Source: Mesorhizobium helmanticense
Lineage (GTDB): Bacteria > Pseudomonadota > Alphaproteobacteria > Rhizobiales > Rhizobiaceae
Reading direction: 5' to 3'
Length of the DNA stretch: 59,110 nt
Assembly: GCF_003034915.1 (NCBI RefSeq)
Contig: NZ_PZJX01000020.1
Span: forward strand, 1 to 59,110
Each line of letters opens with the position of its first letter. The first letter of the stretch is position 1. Positions 8,961 to 18,029 of the stretch are shown piece after piece. A program made the translations under genes and the position numbers. The notes below the pieces were generated by a model. The model was given only the letters and a program-made list of their open reading frames with translations, made no database searches and was not told the origin of the DNA.

Positions 8961-9896
8961 ATGATCATGAAACCTTCCCTTATCTACCTGAATGACGAGG
9001 TTGCGGCAGCGCTTCGCGAAGGCCGCGCGGTGGTGGCGCTGGAATCGACCATCATCACCCACGGCATGCCCTATCCCGCAAATCTGGAGACCGCCCGTGG
9101 CGTCGAGGCCGTGGTGCGCGACAACGGCGCCGTTCCGGCCACGATCGCCGTGGTGAGGGGCAAGATCAAGGTAGGGCTCGACGACGCTGAGCTGGAACGG
9201 CTCGCAGCGGCAAAGGACGTGGTCAAGGCCTCCGGGCGCGATCTCGCCGCCATCATGGTGCGCGGCGGCTCGGCCGGAACTACGGTGTCGGCGACGATGC
9301 GGATCGCCGCCCTCGCCGGCATCGGCATTTTCGCCACCGGCGGCGTCGGCGGCGTGCATCGCGGCGCCGAAGCCACCTTCGACATCTCTGCCGACCTGAC
9401 CGAACTCGGCCAGACCGGCACGACCGTCGTCTGCGCCGGCGTGAAATCGATCCTCGATATCGCCAAGACGCTGGAATATCTGGAGACCCAGCGCGTGCCG
9501 GTGATTGCCTATCAAAGCGACGATTTCCCGGCCTTCTATACCCGCTCCAGCGGGCTCAAGGCCGATCATCGCCTCGACACACCGGAGGAGATTGCGCAGG
9601 CCATGCTGCTGCACGAGCAGATGGGCTCGGGCACCGGCATCCTCGTCGCCAATCCAATTCCCGAGGCTGACGCGCTTGATCCCGCCTTCATCGACGGCAC
9701 CATCGCGGCCGCGGTGGCGGAAGCCGAGAAACGCGGCATCGGGCGCAAGGAATTGACGCCGTTCCTGCTCGCTCGCATCAACGAGCTTTCGCAAGGCCGC
9801 AGCCTGAAGGCCAACATCGCGCTGGTCCGCAACAATGCAGCCCTAGCCGCCCGCATCGCCGTGGCGCATGCCGGATCGAAGCGCGAGGCAGCATAG
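8961..9896 (+). CDS. psuG: Pseudouridine-5'-phosphate glycosidase
   Basis: Enzyme of about 310 residues that cleaves the C-glycosidic bond of pseudouridine 5'-phosphate to uracil and ribose 5-phosphate. Family hallmarks are all visible: VALESTIITHGMPYP near the N-terminus with the conserved acid, GGSAGTTVSATM, ATGGVGGVHRGAE, the Schiff-base lysine region AGVKSILDIAKTLEYLET, AYQSDDFPAFY and the C-terminal GKSLKAN-like SLKANIALVRNNA. Two methionines are possible starts, 8961 and 8967; the second has a slightly better-placed GAG. It is co-transcribed with psuK, giving a complete two-step pseudouridine salvage route. PsuG-type proteins are also called IndA. Confidence 0.95.
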   Translation: MIMKPSLIYLNDEVAAALREGRAVVALESTIITHGMPYPANLETARGVEAVVRDNGAVPATIAVVRGKIKVGLDDAELERLAAAKDVVKASGRDLAAIMVRGGSAGTTVSATMRIAALAGIGIFATGGVGGVHRGAEATFDISADLTELGQTGTTVVCAGVKSILDIAKTLEYLETQRVPVIAYQSDDFPAFYTRSSGLKADHRLDTPEEIAQAMLLHEQMGSGTGILVANPIPEADALDPAFIDGTIAAAVAEAEKRGIGRKELTPFLLARINELSQGRSLKANIALVRNNAALAARIAVAHAGSKREAA

Positions 9897-9969
9897 AGGC
9901 GAAGAACCAGTCGGCGCTTTGCTAGCCGGCACGTTCCTCTGATTTTCGAAGGCATCCCAGGAGAACCGC

Positions 9970-10791
9970 ATGAGCGCGCAGGCCACCTACGAGACGATCC
10001 TTTACGATAAGGATGCGACGGACAAGTTCGCGACGATCACCATCAATCGTCCCGACAAGCTCAATGCGATGAACAAGACGGTGGTCCGCGAGATCGACAA
10101 GGCGCTCGCGGCCGCCGTCGCCGATCCGGACGTCAATGCGCTGGTGATCACCGGCGCCGGCCGCGCCTTCTCCTCCGGCTACGATCTGCAGGGCGGCGAT
10201 TTCGATGTCGACATCGATTTCTGGCGCGCGGACATGGGCGAGAACGCCGAAGCGCTGCTCAACATCTGGAAGGCGCCGATCCCGGTCATTGCCTCCGTCA
10301 ACGGTTATGCGCTGGCCGGTGCGCTGGAGCTGATGATGTGCTGCGACCTGGCGATCGCCGCCGACAATGCAAAATTCGGCGAGCCCGAGGTGCGCCATAA
10401 TTCCGGTCCGCCGGCGCTGATGATGCCCTGGCTGCTTGCCACCCGCGATGTGCGCTGGCTGATGTATACGGGCGACCTGGTCGATGCCGAGGAGGCGCTG
10501 CGCATGCATCTGATCAACAAGATCGTGCCGGCCGATCGGTTGAAGGAAAAGACCGAAAACCTCGCCCGCAAGCTGGCCCGCATGCCGGTGCCGGCGTTGA
10601 AATTCACCAAGGCGTCGATCAACAACCAGCAGATGGTGGCCGGGCTGCTGCCGTCCTTCCAGTACAATATCGAGGCGATCGCCGCACTTCACGTCACCAG
10701 GCAGGGCCGCGAATGGATGGCCAACCTCGCCAAGATGAGCCTCAAGGAATACCTCGCTTTCCGCGACGGCCCGTTCAAGGGCCTCGACTGA
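9970..10791 (+). CDS. Enoyl-CoA hydratase/isomerase family protein
   Basis: Crotonase-fold protein of 273 residues. The oxyanion-hole segments are GRAFSSGYDL and YALAGALELMMCCDLAIAAD, and both acidic residues used for hydration are in place (GALEL, and GEPEV in AKFGEPEVRH). It should therefore be a working hydratase, or a hydratase/lyase. The ATG follows AGGAG closely. It is followed after 3 bases by an ADP-forming acyl-CoA synthetase, so the pair makes and then processes one acyl-CoA. Such pairs are known for ferulate (FerA is of this synthetase family in Sphingobium, FerB a crotonase) and for other acids. No vanillin dehydrogenase is adjacent, so ferulate is only one candidate. Confidence 0.85.
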   Translation: MSAQATYETILYDKDATDKFATITINRPDKLNAMNKTVVREIDKALAAAVADPDVNALVITGAGRAFSSGYDLQGGDFDVDIDFWRADMGENAEALLNIWKAPIPVIASVNGYALAGALELMMCCDLAIAADNAKFGEPEVRHNSGPPALMMPWLLATRDVRWLMYTGDLVDAEEALRMHLINKIVPADRLKEKTENLARKLARMPVPALKFTKASINNQQMVAGLLPSFQYNIEAIAALHVTRQGREWMANLAKMSLKEYLAFRDGPFKGLD

Positions 10792-10794
10792 GCC

Positions 10795-12954
10795 GTGACC
10801 GGCCTTGCCGCTTCGCGTGAGGCGATGCGGGCGCTGATGGCGCCGCGTTCGGTCGCCGTCATCGGCGCGACGGAACGCGCCGATGCGTCGTCGAGCTACG
10901 TCATGCGCAATTTGATGGCGTTCGGATTTTCGGGCACCATCATCCCCGTGCATCCGAAGGCCGAAACGGTGTTCGGCATTGCGGCCATGCCGTCGCTCGA
11001 CGGGCTCGATGCGCCAGCCGACGTGGCGGTGATCGGCATCGGCGCGGCGCACGTGCTGGCCGCGCTCGAAGACGCAGGGAAGGCCGGTATCAAGGCGGCT
11101 GTCGTGCTGGCCAGCGGCTTTGCCGAGACCGACGGGGAAGGCAAGGCGCGTCAGCAGGCGCTGATCGGGATCGCGCGAAAATACGGCATGGCGGTCTGCG
11201 GGCCGAACTGCCTCGGCCTGTTCAATCTGCAAAGCGGTGCGGCCCTTTATTCCTCGACGCTGTCGCCCAATCTGAGGAAAGGCCAGCTCGCCATCCTGTC
11301 GCATTCCGGCGCCAGCGCCATCGCGCTCGCCAATTCCGGGCGCTTCGGCCTGAGCCACATCGTCTCCTGCGGCAACAGCGCGGCGACCGATCTTCCCGAT
11401 TATCTCGCCTATCTCGCCGATGACGAGGCGACGCACGTCATCGGACTTGTCGTGGAAGCCATCCGCGATCCCGCCGCCTTCACCTCCGCGATGCAGGCTG
11501 TGCATGCCGCGGGCAAGAAGGTGGTTGCGCTGCGCGCCGGCAAGTCAAGCAAGGGGGCCGAGGCCGCCGCCGCGCATACCGGCTCGCTCGCTGCCGCCAA
11601 CGAAGCCTACGAAGCCTTCTTCCGGCGCACCGGCGTGATCGAGGTCGCCGACATGGACGAGTTCGTCGAGACCGCCACGCTCTGTCTGTCGCTGAAGGCG
11701 AGGCCCGCGCGCAAGGGCGTCGCGGTTGTCGGCGTCAGCGGCGGCGGTGTCGCCCATGTCTCCGACATTGCCGAACAGGTCGGCATCGACCTGCCGGAAT
11801 TTTCGCAAGATACCGTCGCGCGGTTGAAGGTCTTGCTGCCGCCTTTCGCGACGCCGCAGAATCCGGTCGACACGACGGGCGTGGTCTTCGCCGATGGCGG
11901 GATCTATCGCAGCGTACTCGACATCCTGGCGCAAGATCCCGCCGTCGGCCTGATCGTCGCCGCGCAGGACGCGCCTGTCGGCCTCGATGCCACAGGCGCT
12001 GCCGAATATACCGGCATTGCCGATGCCGTTGCCGCCTACGCGAAGGACGCGACCGTTCCGGTCGCCTTCATCAGCAACCTGTCCTCTGGACACCATCCCG
12101 CTGTCATGCAGCGGCTTGCCGGCGTCCCGGCGCTCAATGGCACGCGCGCTGCGCTCAGCGCCGTGCGACGGCTGCTGGACGCGACGGGCGGTACGGCACC
12201 GAACGCCCCGGCAATCGAATCGGCCGGCGAAAACGATCCGTGGGCAAAGCGCCTCGCCACCGGGGGGAAATTGACCGAGCGGGAAGCCAAGCAATTGCTG
12301 GCCGAGAACGGCCTGAGAGTGACGCGCGAGCGTCTGGCCGTTACCGCGCAGGAGGCAGTCGCGGCGGCCGAGGTGATCGGCTTTCCGGTCGTGCTGAAAA
12401 TCGAGTCGCCCGACATTCCTCACAAGACCGAAGCCGGCGGCGTACGGCTCGGCATAACCAGCCCGGCCGAAGCGGCCGAAGCCTTCGCGGCGATCATGCA
12501 AAGCGCTCGCGCTCACGCGCCGGATGCGAAACTGCGCGGCGTCGTCGTGCAGGAAATGGCCGGACGCGGTGTCGAAGCGCTGGTCGGCTTGGTCCGGCAT
12601 GAGCCGTTCGGCCTCGGAATTGTCGTCGGCGTCGGCGGCGTGCTGGTCGAGCTGGTCAAGGACGCCGCTTTCGATCTGCTGCCGGTGGATCGCGACGCAG
12701 CCGAGGCGCTCATCGACCGCACGCGCTTGGCCGCTCTGCTCAAGGGTTATCGCGGCGCGCCGCCAGCCGATCGGGAAGCACTGGTCGAGACGATCGTGGC
12801 GCTATCCGATTTCGCCGGCCGCTACGGCCATTTGATCGAGGCCGTCGATCTCAATCCGGTCGTCGTGTTCGAGAACGGCACCTGCGTGCTCGATGCGCTG
12901 GTGATTGCGGCCGGCAGCGCCGCTGGCCGCCCAAAGGGCGCCGCCTCGCCTTGA
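10795..12954 (+). CDS. ADP-forming (NDP-forming) acyl-CoA synthetase, CoA-binding/ATP-grasp fusion
   Basis: Protein of 719 residues in the acetyl-CoA synthetase (ADP-forming)/succinyl-CoA ligase superfamily. The order is a CoA-binding Rossmann domain (APRSVAVIGATER, residues about 16-140), ligase domains to about 450 including the phosphohistidine site AAHTGSLAA (His 261), and a C-terminal ATP-grasp domain (about 490-715; FPVVLKIESPDIPHKTEAGGV, EAVDLNPVVVFENG). It couples acyl-CoA formation or hydrolysis to ATP/ADP with free phosphate. The start is GTG at 10795, three bases after the hydratase stop, so translation is probably coupled. Substrate class (feruloyl, aryl-acetyl or other) is not readable. 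The gene converges with the indolepyruvate oxidoreductase gene at 21 bases. Confidence 0.87.
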   Translation: MTGLAASREAMRALMAPRSVAVIGATERADASSSYVMRNLMAFGFSGTIIPVHPKAETVFGIAAMPSLDGLDAPADVAVIGIGAAHVLAALEDAGKAGIKAAVVLASGFAETDGEGKARQQALIGIARKYGMAVCGPNCLGLFNLQSGAALYSSTLSPNLRKGQLAILSHSGASAIALANSGRFGLSHIVSCGNSAATDLPDYLAYLADDEATHVIGLVVEAIRDPAAFTSAMQAVHAAGKKVVALRAGKSSKGAEAAAAHTGSLAAANEAYEAFFRRTGVIEVADMDEFVETATLCLSLKARPARKGVAVVGVSGGGVAHVSDIAEQVGIDLPEFSQDTVARLKVLLPPFATPQNPVDTTGVVFADGGIYRSVLDILAQDPAVGLIVAAQDAPVGLDATGAAEYTGIADAVAAYAKDATVPVAFISNLSSGHHPAVMQRLAGVPALNGTRAALSAVRRLLDATGGTAPNAPAIESAGENDPWAKRLATGGKLTEREAKQLLAENGLRVTRERLAVTAQEAVAAAEVIGFPVVLKIESPDIPHKTEAGGVRLGITSPAEAAEAFAAIMQSARAHAPDAKLRGVVVQEMAGRGVEALVGLVRHEPFGLGIVVGVGGVLVELVKDAAFDLLPVDRDAAEALIDRTRLAALLKGYRGAPPADREALVETIVALSDFAGRYGHLIEAVDLNPVVVFENGTCVLDALVIAAGSAAGRPKGAASP

Positions 12955-12975
12955 TCTGCTTCTGAGGCGCAACCG

Positions 12976-15900
12976 CTAAGCCGCTGTTTCCAGGCGGCTT
13001 TCCTTGCCTAATTTTGCCAGCAGCGCCGCCTTCTTCTTCTCGAAGCGTTCGACCGCCGCCATCTTGACGTAGCCGAAGCCGCGCACCTCTTCCGGCAGCC
13101 GGGCAAGCTCCGTCGCTACGACATGGTTGCCTTTTGTCAGCCGCGCCGAAAGATCCGCGATCAGCCCTTCATAATCGGCGATCATTTGCCGTTCCATCCG
13201 CCGCTCTTCTGTGCGCCCGAACGGATCCAGACGCGTCCCACGCAGGCCCTTCAATCGCGCCAGCACCGCGAATACCGGATTGATCCAGGCGCCAAAAGCG
13301 ATCTTGCCGGGGTGGCCGGTGCGCGGGTCGATGCGTGAAATCATCGGCGGCGCGAGATGATGCCTGATCCTGAAATCGCCCTCGAACTGTTCGGCCAGTT
13401 TCTTCTTGAAGGATTGGTCGCGATGCAGCCGCGCCACCTCATATTCATCCTTGTAGGCCATCAGCTTGAAGGCGCCGATCGCCACGGCCCTGGCGAACTC
13501 CTGAGAGCCGGTTGAGATGCTGGCTTCGGCCGCGCGGGCGGTGTCGACCAGCTTGCGGTAGCGGTTCGCATAGGCGGCGTCCTGGTAGCCGGTCAGGAAT
13601 GCCATCCGGCGCGCAACCATGGCGTCGAGCGTCTCGGGTTTCGGTGCTTCTAGACTGCTCGTTTGCGCAGCATCCAGCACCGCCGCAAGGTCGACCGCCG
13701 CGCGGCGGCCCCAGTTGAAAGCTGCGCGGTTCATGGCGACGCCGGCGCCGTTCATCTCGATTGCCTTGTCGATGGATGTCAGGCTGATCGGCACCAGTCC
13801 GCGCTGCCAGGCATTGCCGAGCAGGAACATGTTGGCGGCGATGGCGTCGCCCATCAGCGCGAGGCCGAGCCTGGTCGCTGGGATCAGCGTGATAGCCTCT
13901 TCACCGGCCGCCCGCCGCAATTGCTTCAGCGTCGCCTCCTGGCGGAAGTCGATCGCGGTGTTCTGCACGAAGGACGCGGTCGGCGCGAAATGATCGTCGA
14001 GCACGGCTCTCGTGCGGCCATGCGCGAAGGTCGCAAGCGAAGCAGCGGCCGCCGACACGACGATGTCGAAGCCAAGCACAAGATCGGCCTCGCCGGGGCC
14101 GATCCTGACCGTGTTGAGCAATTCGGGATCGCGTGCCAGCCTGATATGCGAAACCACCGCGCCGTTCTTTTGCGCCAGCCCGGTCTGGTCGAGCGTCAGC
14201 AGGCCGAGCCCGTCGAGATGCGCTGCTTGCGACAGGATGGCGCTGACCGTGATGACGCCGGTGCCGCCAATGCCGGCCAGCAGCATGTTATAGGGGCGCT
14301 CGAGTGCCGCCAGCGCCGGCATCGGCAATTCGGCGGAACCAGCCTCCATGGCCCGCGCCTTCGGCTTGCGGATCGTGCCGCCTTCCACGGTCACGAAGCT
14401 CGGGCAAAAGCCCTTGATGCAGGACAGGTCGGTGTTGCAGCTCGACTGGTTGATCCTGCGCTTGCGGCCGAACTCGGTTTCCTCGGGCTCGATCGAAATG
14501 CAGTTGGAGACTGCCGAGCAATCGCCGCAGCCTTCGCAGACCAGCTCGTTGATGAAGGCGCGTTTTGGCGAGACCGGATAGGCGCCGCGCTTGCGCCGGC
14601 GACGTTTTTCGGCGGCGCAGACCTGGTCAAAGACCAGCACCGTCACCCCCTCGATCTCCCTGAGCTCGCGTTGCACGGCGTCGAGCTCGTCGCGATGGTG
14701 GATGGTCACGGACCGCGGCAGGACACCCGCCCAGGCCTCGGGTTTTTCGGACACGACGACGACGCGTTTCGCGCCTTCGGCCAGCGTCTGCTCGACGATC
14801 GACGGTACGGAGACCTCGCCGTCATGGCGCTGGCCGCCGGTCATGGCGACCGCGTCGTTGTAGAGGATCTTGTAGGTGGCGCTGACCTTGGCGGCGATGG
14901 CGGCGCGGATGGCCAGCAAGCCGGAATGGAAATAGGTGCCGTCGCCCATATTGACGAAAATGTGCTTCTCGTCGGTGAACGGTGCCAGGCCGATCCACGC
15001 GCCGCCTTCGCCACCCATCTGGGTGAAGGTGGAAGTCTCGCGCTCCATGCCGATGACCATCATGTGGCAGCCGATGCCGGTCGAGGCACGGCTGCCATCG
15101 GGCACCACGGTGGAGATCGAGTGTGGGCAGCCGGAGCAGAAATAGGGCTCGCGCTTCAGCGCGATCACCTCGCCGGGTGCTGACGCCGCGACGGCCTCGA
15201 TTGTCTTCATGTGCAGGCCAAGCTCTGCGTCCGGCGCGCCGAGCCGCGAGACGATGGCGCGCGCGACCGAAACGGCGCTGATCTCGCCGATGGAAGGCAG
15301 CAGCGGTGCGCCCCGCTCGTCCGTCTTGCCGAAGACGCGCGGGCGATTGGGCGCGTTGAACAGCAGCGCCTTGATCTGGTCCTCGATCACCGGCCGCTTC
15401 TCCTCGACGACCAGGATTTCCTCCAGCCCCTCAGTGAAAGCCCTGAGCCCTTCCGGCTCGAGCGGCCAGACCATGCCGACCTTGTATAGCCGGATGCCAA
15501 GCTCGGCCGCGCGCCGCTCGTCGATGCCGAGGGCCGACAGCGCGCCGAGCAGATCGAGCCACGACTTGCCGGTCGAGACGATGCCGAGCCGCGCCTTGCC
15601 GCCGCCATGCACGATGCGGTCGATGCCATTGGCGCGGGCAAAGGCGTGCACCGCCGCCATCTTGTGTTCGATGCGGCGCTCCATCGCATGCGGGCCATCC
15701 GGCCAGCGCAGCGACAGGCCGTCCGCCGGCAGCGCCAGCCCCGGCATGACGATGCTAAGCCGCGCCGGGTCGACATCGACCGTCGCCGTGCATTCGACGA
15801 TCTCGGTCTGGCACTTGAAGCCGATCCAGGCGCCGGAATAGCGGCTCATCGCCCAGCCGAGCAGGCCATAGACGATATATTCGCCGACGCCGCCGGGCGA

Positions 15901-16446
15901 CAGCAGCGGCACCATGGCCGAGATCAGATTGTGCTCGCTCTGATGCGGCAGCGTCGAGGAGACGGCGCCGTGGTCGTCGCCGACCAGAAGCAGCACGCCG
16001 CCATGGCGATTGGTGCCGACGGCGTTGGCATGGCGGATGACGTCCATGGTCCGGTCGACGCCGGGACCCTTGCCGTACCACATGGAAAACACGCCGTCGT
16101 AGCGCGAACCCGCGAACATGCCGGTCTGCTGCGTGCCCCAGACCGCGGTCGCGGCCATGTCCTCGTTGAGGCCGGGATGGAAGACGACATGGTTCGCCTT
16201 GAGATATTTGCCGGCGCGCTGCATCTCGCGGTCGAAGCCGGCCAGCGGTGAACCGCGATAACCCGAGACATAGCCGGCGGTGTTGAGACCGGCGGCAAGA
16301 TCGCGCTGGCGCTGGACGAGCGGCAGCCGCACCAGCGCCTGCGTACCCGAGACCAGGATGCGGCCGTGCTCGAGCACATAGCGGTCGTCAAGGCTGACTG
16401 GGCCCGCATTCGCCTGGCCGGCTTTCGGGAGAGCGGCAGCTGTCAT
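12976..16446 (-). CDS. Indolepyruvate ferredoxin oxidoreductase, fused alpha/beta chain
   Basis: Large 2-oxoacid oxidoreductase of 1156 residues, the fused form found in aerobic proteobacteria. The N-terminal pyrimidine-binding part is followed by the thiamine-diphosphate domain (PYFCSGCPH, then GDGTYFHSGLLAIRAA about residues 500-520 with the NDAVAMTGGQ site). An iron-sulfur segment follows (VCEGCGDCSAVSNC and a second Cys cluster near 650-680), then the gamma domain (LLAGIGGTGVITVSAIL, about 730). It oxidatively decarboxylates aryl pyruvates to aryl-acetyl-CoA, passing electrons to ferredoxin. ATGA overlap with the flavin dehydrogenase upstream shows they are one operon. The likely joint reaction is D-2-hydroxyacid to 2-oxoacid to acyl-CoA; the hydroxyacid identity is inference. 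Confidence 0.93.
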   Translation of the reverse strand: MTAAALPKAGQANAGPVSLDDRYVLEHGRILVSGTQALVRLPLVQRQRDLAAGLNTAGYVSGYRGSPLAGFDREMQRAGKYLKANHVVFHPGLNEDMAATAVWGTQQTGMFAGSRYDGVFSMWYGKGPGVDRTMDVIRHANAVGTNRHGGVLLLVGDDHGAVSSTLPHQSEHNLISAMVPLLSPGGVGEYIVYGLLGWAMSRYSGAWIGFKCQTEIVECTATVDVDPARLSIVMPGLALPADGLSLRWPDGPHAMERRIEHKMAAVHAFARANGIDRIVHGGGKARLGIVSTGKSWLDLLGALSALGIDERRAAELGIRLYKVGMVWPLEPEGLRAFTEGLEEILVVEEKRPVIEDQIKALLFNAPNRPRVFGKTDERGAPLLPSIGEISAVSVARAIVSRLGAPDAELGLHMKTIEAVAASAPGEVIALKREPYFCSGCPHSISTVVPDGSRASTGIGCHMMVIGMERETSTFTQMGGEGGAWIGLAPFTDEKHIFVNMGDGTYFHSGLLAIRAAIAAKVSATYKILYNDAVAMTGGQRHDGEVSVPSIVEQTLAEGAKRVVVVSEKPEAWAGVLPRSVTIHHRDELDAVQRELREIEGVTVLVFDQVCAAEKRRRRKRGAYPVSPKRAFINELVCEGCGDCSAVSNCISIEPEETEFGRKRRINQSSCNTDLSCIKGFCPSFVTVEGGTIRKPKARAMEAGSAELPMPALAALERPYNMLLAGIGGTGVITVSAILSQAAHLDGLGLLTLDQTGLAQKNGAVVSHIRLARDPELLNTVRIGPGEADLVLGFDIVVSAAAASLATFAHGRTRAVLDDHFAPTASFVQNTAIDFRQEATLKQLRRAAGEEAITLIPATRLGLALMGDAIAANMFLLGNAWQRGLVPISLTSIDKAIEMNGAGVAMNRAAFNWGRRAAVDLAAVLDAAQTSSLEAPKPETLDAMVARRMAFLTGYQDAAYANRYRKLVDTARAAEASISTGSQEFARAVAIGAFKLMAYKDEYEVARLHRDQSFKKKLAEQFEGDFRIRHHLAPPMISRIDPRTGHPGKIAFGAWINPVFAVLARLKGLRGTRLDPFGRTEERRMERQMIADYEGLIADLSARLTKGNHVVATELARLPEEVRGFGYVKMAAVERFEKKKAALLAKLGKESRLETAA

Positions 16447-17861
16447 TGGGGCACTCCGTCAGACAACGCAGTCGCCGGCACAAGGTCGAAGACGCGACCG
16501 GCATTGAGGATATTGTTCGGGTCGAAGGCTGCTTTCAAGCGCCGCATGACCGCGATCTCGGCATCGCTGCGCGCCAGGTGCAGCCATTGCTTCTTGTCGA
16601 GGCCGATGCCGTGTTCGGCCGAGACGCCGCCGCCGGCAGCGGCGACGCCACGATAGACGATGTCATACGCCGCCGCCGGATCCACGGTGCCGACCTGATA
16701 ATGCAGATTGCCGTCGCCGAGATGGCCGAAGACATAGATGTCGGCATTGGGGTCGACAGCCCGGATCGCGGCTTCCGCGTCCTGCAGGAAAGCCCCCATC
16801 CTGGCTAGCGGGATACTGATGTCGACGCCGATCAGGCCTCGCTTCGAAAACAGGAAGCGGTTGGCGTCCTCGCGCACCGCCCACAGCGCGCGGAATTCGC
16901 GCGGCGATTGCGAGACGACCACGTCGTCGACCACCCCGTCCTCGACCGCCTGCATCAGCACCGCGGCAAAGCGGTCGCCGTCGCGGTCGGGCTCGTTGCC
17001 CTGTATCTCTGCCAGCACATAGACGGGCGCGCCGACCGGCAGCGGCGCCAGCGCATCCATGCCGGCGACCATGGCGCCGTAGAGCGGCGCGAAATTCACC
17101 TCATAGGCCGACAGCAACGGCCCGAGCTTCTGCCTTAGCAGCGCAAGCAGCGCGATCGCCGCATCGAGCGAGGCAAGCGCGCAAAAGGCGTTGACCTCGG
17201 TGGCCGGCTTAGGATGCAGGCGCAGGCAGGCGCGCGTGACGACGCCAAGCGTGCCCTCGCTGCCGATGAAGAGCTGGTTGAGGTCATAGCCGGAATTGTC
17301 CTTGGGCAAGCCCTTGAGCGACGTCAGCACGCTGCCGTCGGCAAGCACTGCTTCGAGGCCCAGAACCTGCGCCCGGTACATGCCGTAGCGCAGCACGCGG
17401 ATGCCGCCGGCATTGGTGGCGATATTGCCGCCGACGGTGGACGTGCCGCGCGCGCCGATGTCGACGCCGAACAGCAAGCCGGCCGCGTCTGCCGCTTCCT
17501 GCACCATCTGCAGCGGCGCGCCGGCTTCAGTGATGATCGTCGCCGCCTCGCGGTCGGGCGCAGCAATCGCCGTCATCCGTTCCAGCGACAGCACCGCTTC
17601 GCCGGCTTGAATGCGCGCCGCGCCCGCAAGCCCGGTGCGGCCACCCTGGACGACGAGCCTCTGCCCGGCATCGTTGCAGAGCCGCAGAATGTCCGACACT
17701 TCGCCGGTCGTGCGCGGCCGCAGGACGATCGCCGGCGGCGCGCCGTCCTTGCCGTCCGGGTCCTCCTGATAGCGCGGTCCGGCTTCGTCGGCCGAGACAA
17801 TCGCGGACCTGTCCAGCCGCTTTTCCAGCCGCGACAGAAGCTCGGCAATTTTTCGGGACAT
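16443..17861 (-). CDS. FAD-linked 2-hydroxyacid dehydrogenase, GlcD/D-lactate dehydrogenase type
   Basis: Flavoprotein of 472 residues: an FAD-binding PCMH domain (VQGGRTGLAGAA, GARGTSTVGGNIATNAGG, GSEGTLGVVT; residues about 55-225) and a FAD-oxidase C-terminal cap (FGHLGDGNLHYQVG, AEHGIGLDKKQWL). Relatives oxidise D-lactate, glycolate, D-2-hydroxyglutarate and similar acids to 2-oxoacids. I use the ATG at 17861; a TTG at 17870 is possible. Neither has a purine-rich ribosome site, but a 46-codon frame with a strong site ends 6 bases upstream, so initiation may be coupled to it. It overlaps the indolepyruvate oxidoreductase gene by 4 bases, suggesting it supplies that enzyme with a 2-oxoacid. 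Confidence 0.88.
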   Translation of the reverse strand: MSRKIAELLSRLEKRLDRSAIVSADEAGPRYQEDPDGKDGAPPAIVLRPRTTGEVSDILRLCNDAGQRLVVQGGRTGLAGAARIQAGEAVLSLERMTAIAAPDREAATIITEAGAPLQMVQEAADAAGLLFGVDIGARGTSTVGGNIATNAGGIRVLRYGMYRAQVLGLEAVLADGSVLTSLKGLPKDNSGYDLNQLFIGSEGTLGVVTRACLRLHPKPATEVNAFCALASLDAAIALLALLRQKLGPLLSAYEVNFAPLYGAMVAGMDALAPLPVGAPVYVLAEIQGNEPDRDGDRFAAVLMQAVEDGVVDDVVVSQSPREFRALWAVREDANRFLFSKRGLIGVDISIPLARMGAFLQDAEAAIRAVDPNADIYVFGHLGDGNLHYQVGTVDPAAAYDIVYRGVAAAGGGVSAEHGIGLDKKQWLHLARSDAEIAVMRRLKAAFDPNNILNAGRVFDLVPATALSDGVPQ

Positions 17862-17866
17862 GAGGG

Positions 17867-18007
17867 TCAAGGAAACGGATGACCCGGACGCTTCGACGCG
17901 GCCGGGAGAGGGAAGGGCGAGTGCGGTGAAAGCGGTCGCGGCTGATTTCTACCGTCAGGCAAATGTGGGGAAAACCCGCCAAAAATACAGCCGGTTGTCT
18001 TCGCCAT
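17867..18007 (-). CDS. Small open frame (46 residues) leading the flavin dehydrogenase operon
   Basis: The ATG at 18007 has AGGAG six bases upstream, the best ribosome site in this spacer. The frame runs 46 codons (MAKTTGCIFGGFSPH at the start, then proline-rich) and stops six bases before the dehydrogenase ATG, which lacks its own site. It could be a leader whose translation is needed to start the next gene, or simply chance. The proline-rich, low-complexity sequence is unlike a folded protein and I recognise no family. The rest of the 317 bases between 17870 and 18187 holds two divergent promoter/operator regions, listed separately. Confidence 0.3.
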   Translation of the reverse strand: MAKTTGCIFGGFSPHLPDGRNQPRPLSPHSPFPLPAASKRPGHPFP

Positions 18008-18029
18008 GCGTCGCTCCTGTAACGGATCG

